This document shows, piece after piece, positions 42,917 through 44,163 of a DNA stretch of 44,163 nt. Position 1 is the first letter of the stretch; the number at the start of each line of letters is the position of its first letter. The notes beneath the pieces are model-generated. The model worked only from the letters and a program-made list of their open reading frames with translations. It searched no databases and had not been told where the DNA came from. A program made the position numbers and the translations under genes. The stretch comes from Draconibacterium orientale (GTDB taxonomy: Bacteria > Bacteroidota > Bacteroidia > Bacteroidales > UBA12170), in assembly GCA_020718205.1 (NCBI GenBank), contig DYSN01000021.1, positions 1 through 44,163 on the forward strand, written 5' to 3'.

Positions 42917-44163
42917 TCAGGAAAGCACCTTGAGCATAGTGATTTCTGGGGGGGTAAGGAATCGCCATTTACCACGAGGCAAATCCTTTTTAGTCAATCC
43001 ACCCAATTTCACGCGGTCCAATTTTTCAACCTGATAACCGAAATGTTCAAAAATGCGGCGAACAATACGGTTTTTCCCCGAGTGAATCTCCAGACCAATT
43101 TCCTGTTTATTGCCATCAATCACATAGGCCATGGCATCGGGTTTTATAACGCCGTCTTCCAAATCCACACCATTCAGAATGGATTCGAAATCGATGCGCT
43201 CCAGATTTTTATCTAAGGTAATATGATAAATTTTCTTAATTTTATGCGATGGATGCGTAAGTTTCTTTGCCAATTCGCCATCGTTGGTAAACAATAGCAA
43301 CCCTGTGGTATTTCTGTCGAGTCGTCCCACAGGATATATGCGTTCTCTCACAGCATTTTCTACCAAACTCATCACGGTTTTCCGCTCATATGGATCATCG
43401 AGCGATGTGATATAGCCCTTAGGCTTATTCAGCAAAACATACACCAATTTCTCGCGGTGCAGGGTTTGGTCTTCAAATTGAATTTTATCTGTTGGGTCTA
43501 CTTTATAACCCAGTTCGGTAATAATCTGCCCGTTCACTTTAACCAATCCGGCTTGAATAAATTTATCTGCTTCCCGACGGCTACAAACACCCGAATGCGC
43601 CAAATACTTGTTTAGCCGGATTAAATCGGCATCGCTGCGTTTTTGCTGTGAAGAAATTTTGCTGGGAGAAATACGCTGACGTTTGCTCTTTTTTTCGCCG
43701 GCTTGTTCATCGTCGCCCACAGGCTGATTAGCATCTTCGGGCAAAACTGTACGTTTATAGGGCTTTCGCTCATAAGTGCTGCCCGCATCACGGTGGCCAA
43801 AAGACCTTCCGTCCGAATTACCTTCGCCCTCGCGGCTACCATAGGAACGGCGGGGTGATTCGCTGTCACTGCCTTCCGATCTGCGGTAAGGTTTTCTTTC
43901 GTAACTTCCACCGGAACCTTCCCTTCCGGTATAAGGTTTTCTTTCGGATGATCCGCCGGCTCCATCGCGGCTACCATAGCTACGACGGGGTGAATCGCTG
44001 TCACTGCCTTCCGGTTTATGATATGGTTTTCTTTCGTAGCTTCCCCCGGAACCTTTGCTTCCGGTATATGGTTTTCTTTCGGATGATCCGCTGGCACCAT
44101 CGCGGCTTCCATAGCTTCTGCGAGGTGAATCGCTGTCGCTTCCTTCCGGTTTGCGGTAGGGTT
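42917..44163 (-). CDS. rluB: RsuA/RluB-type rRNA pseudouridine synthase with repetitive basic N-terminal tail (5' end off window)
   Basis: The enzyme isomerises a uridine of rRNA (RluB: position 2605 of 23S rRNA; exact target not provable here). Visible are 414 residues up to the right edge. The last ~245 are the conserved part: S4 RNA-binding domain (IRLNKYLAHSGVCSRREADKF), KVNGQ, and the catalytic motif PVGRLDRNTTGLLLFTNDG, with the catalytic Asp in GRLD. Before it, an in-frame tail rich in Arg, Ser, Gly, Tyr and Lys reaches the window edge without a stop or start; a shorter call beginning at 43744 would need a TTG start and cut the tail. The tail is made of 45-residue repeats. It is probably an RNA-binding extension. 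Confidence 0.88.
   Translation of the reverse strand, partial: PYRKPEGSDSDSPRRSYGSRDGASGSSERKPYTGSKGSGGSYERKPYHKPEGSDSDSPRRSYGSRDGAGGSSERKPYTGREGSGGSYERKPYRRSEGSDSESPRRSYGSREGEGNSDGRSFGHRDAGSTYERKPYKRTVLPEDANQPVGDDEQAGEKKSKRQRISPSKISSQQKRSDADLIRLNKYLAHSGVCSRREADKFIQAGLVKVNGQIITELGYKVDPTDKIQFEDQTLHREKLVYVLLNKPKGYITSLDDPYERKTVMSLVENAVRERIYPVGRLDRNTTGLLLFTNDGELAKKLTHPSHKIKKIYHITLDKNLERIDFESILNGVDLEDGVIKPDAMAYVIDGNKQEIGLEIHSGKNRIVRRIFEHFGYQVEKLDRVKLGGLTKKDLPRGKWRFLTPPEITMLKVLS
43780..44163 (-). repeat. 135-bp tandem repeats (45-bp sub-units) in the rluB tail
   Basis: A landmark (TGAATCGCTGTC, once TGATTCGCTGTC) recurs at 43856, 43991 and 44126, exactly 135 bases apart. Within each unit a GGTTTTCTTTCG motif repeats at 45-base spacing (about 43890/43935 and 44025/44070). 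In protein, each 45-residue unit is three 15-residue pieces: ERKPYTGSKGSGGSY-like, ERKPYHKPEGSDSDS-like and PRRSYGSRDGAGGSS-like, each with a Tyr at the fifth place. Period multiples of three keep the frame open. The array runs off the window. Confidence 0.9.

Noticed and set aside
43621-44112. 163-residue minus-strand open frame rich in HPKENHIPE-like repeats
   Set aside because: It is a shadow in another frame of the tandem-repeat tail of the rluB gene. Repeats with a period divisible by three keep several frames open, and the frame continuous with the S4 and catalytic domains is the real one.

Overview
The window looks like a chromosomal segment of a Bacteroidota bacterium, probably near Bacteroidales/Marinilabiliales; I cannot place it more finely. 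Pointers are two proteins with C-terminal type IX secretion (T9SS) sorting domains, a Porin_10-type barrel, DUF4783 next to nadC, a sufBCDSE operon followed by a DUF59 gene, a single-chain PurL, weak Shine-Dalgarno sequences, and many matches to the Bacteroidota -7 promoter element TAnnTTTG just upstream of genes. I see no mobile element, CRISPR array, tRNA or rRNA.

Layout. 1-5.4 kb (minus strand): a T9SS-sorted protein with one CxxCH motif, a Porin_10 barrel, a T9SS-sorted SBBP-repeat gene broken by one in-frame TGA, and rlmH. 5.9-8.0 kb (plus): DUF4783 protein, nadC, YihY/BrkB membrane protein. 8.0-9.1 kb (minus): ECF sigma factor and a small PepSY-like protein. 9.25-12.5 kb (plus): an abundant-looking coiled-coil lipoprotein ending in lysine, two L,D-transpeptidase-fold proteins and a membrane-anchored unknown. 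12.5-24.4 kb (minus): a 1497-residue beta-rich exported protein, plsY overlapping it by one base, and a 2236-residue TPR/PD40/coiled-coil/triple-SPOR protein. 24.6-29.7 kb: tpiA-prmA, a small DUF2809-like membrane protein, mnmH, a leucine-rich-repeat protein, hldD. 29.8-36.8 kb (minus): purL, a TRIC-type channel, phoA-family phosphatase, rarA. 37.2-42.9 kb (plus): sufB-sufC-sufD-sufS-sufE and a DUF59 gene. 42.9 kb to the right edge (minus): an RluB-type pseudouridine synthase with a repetitive Arg/Ser/Gly/Tyr N-terminal tail that runs off the window.

The main biological lead is the cell-envelope block at 9.2-24.4 kb. The lipoprotein has a lipobox, an Ala/Glu/Lys helical body and a C-terminal lysine, and is followed directly by two YkuD-fold enzymes. 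This is the composition expected of a Braun-lipoprotein-like tether between outer membrane and peptidoglycan with its own attaching (and possibly releasing) enzymes. It converges on a giant exported protein whose three SPOR domains should bind glycan strands and whose N-terminus resembles that of the T9SS protein PorE. The link between these parts is inference from domain content and adjacency. The rest of the window is mostly ordinary housekeeping, apart from the TGA-interrupted gene, the rluB tail and a perfect 12-bp palindrome between purL and suf.
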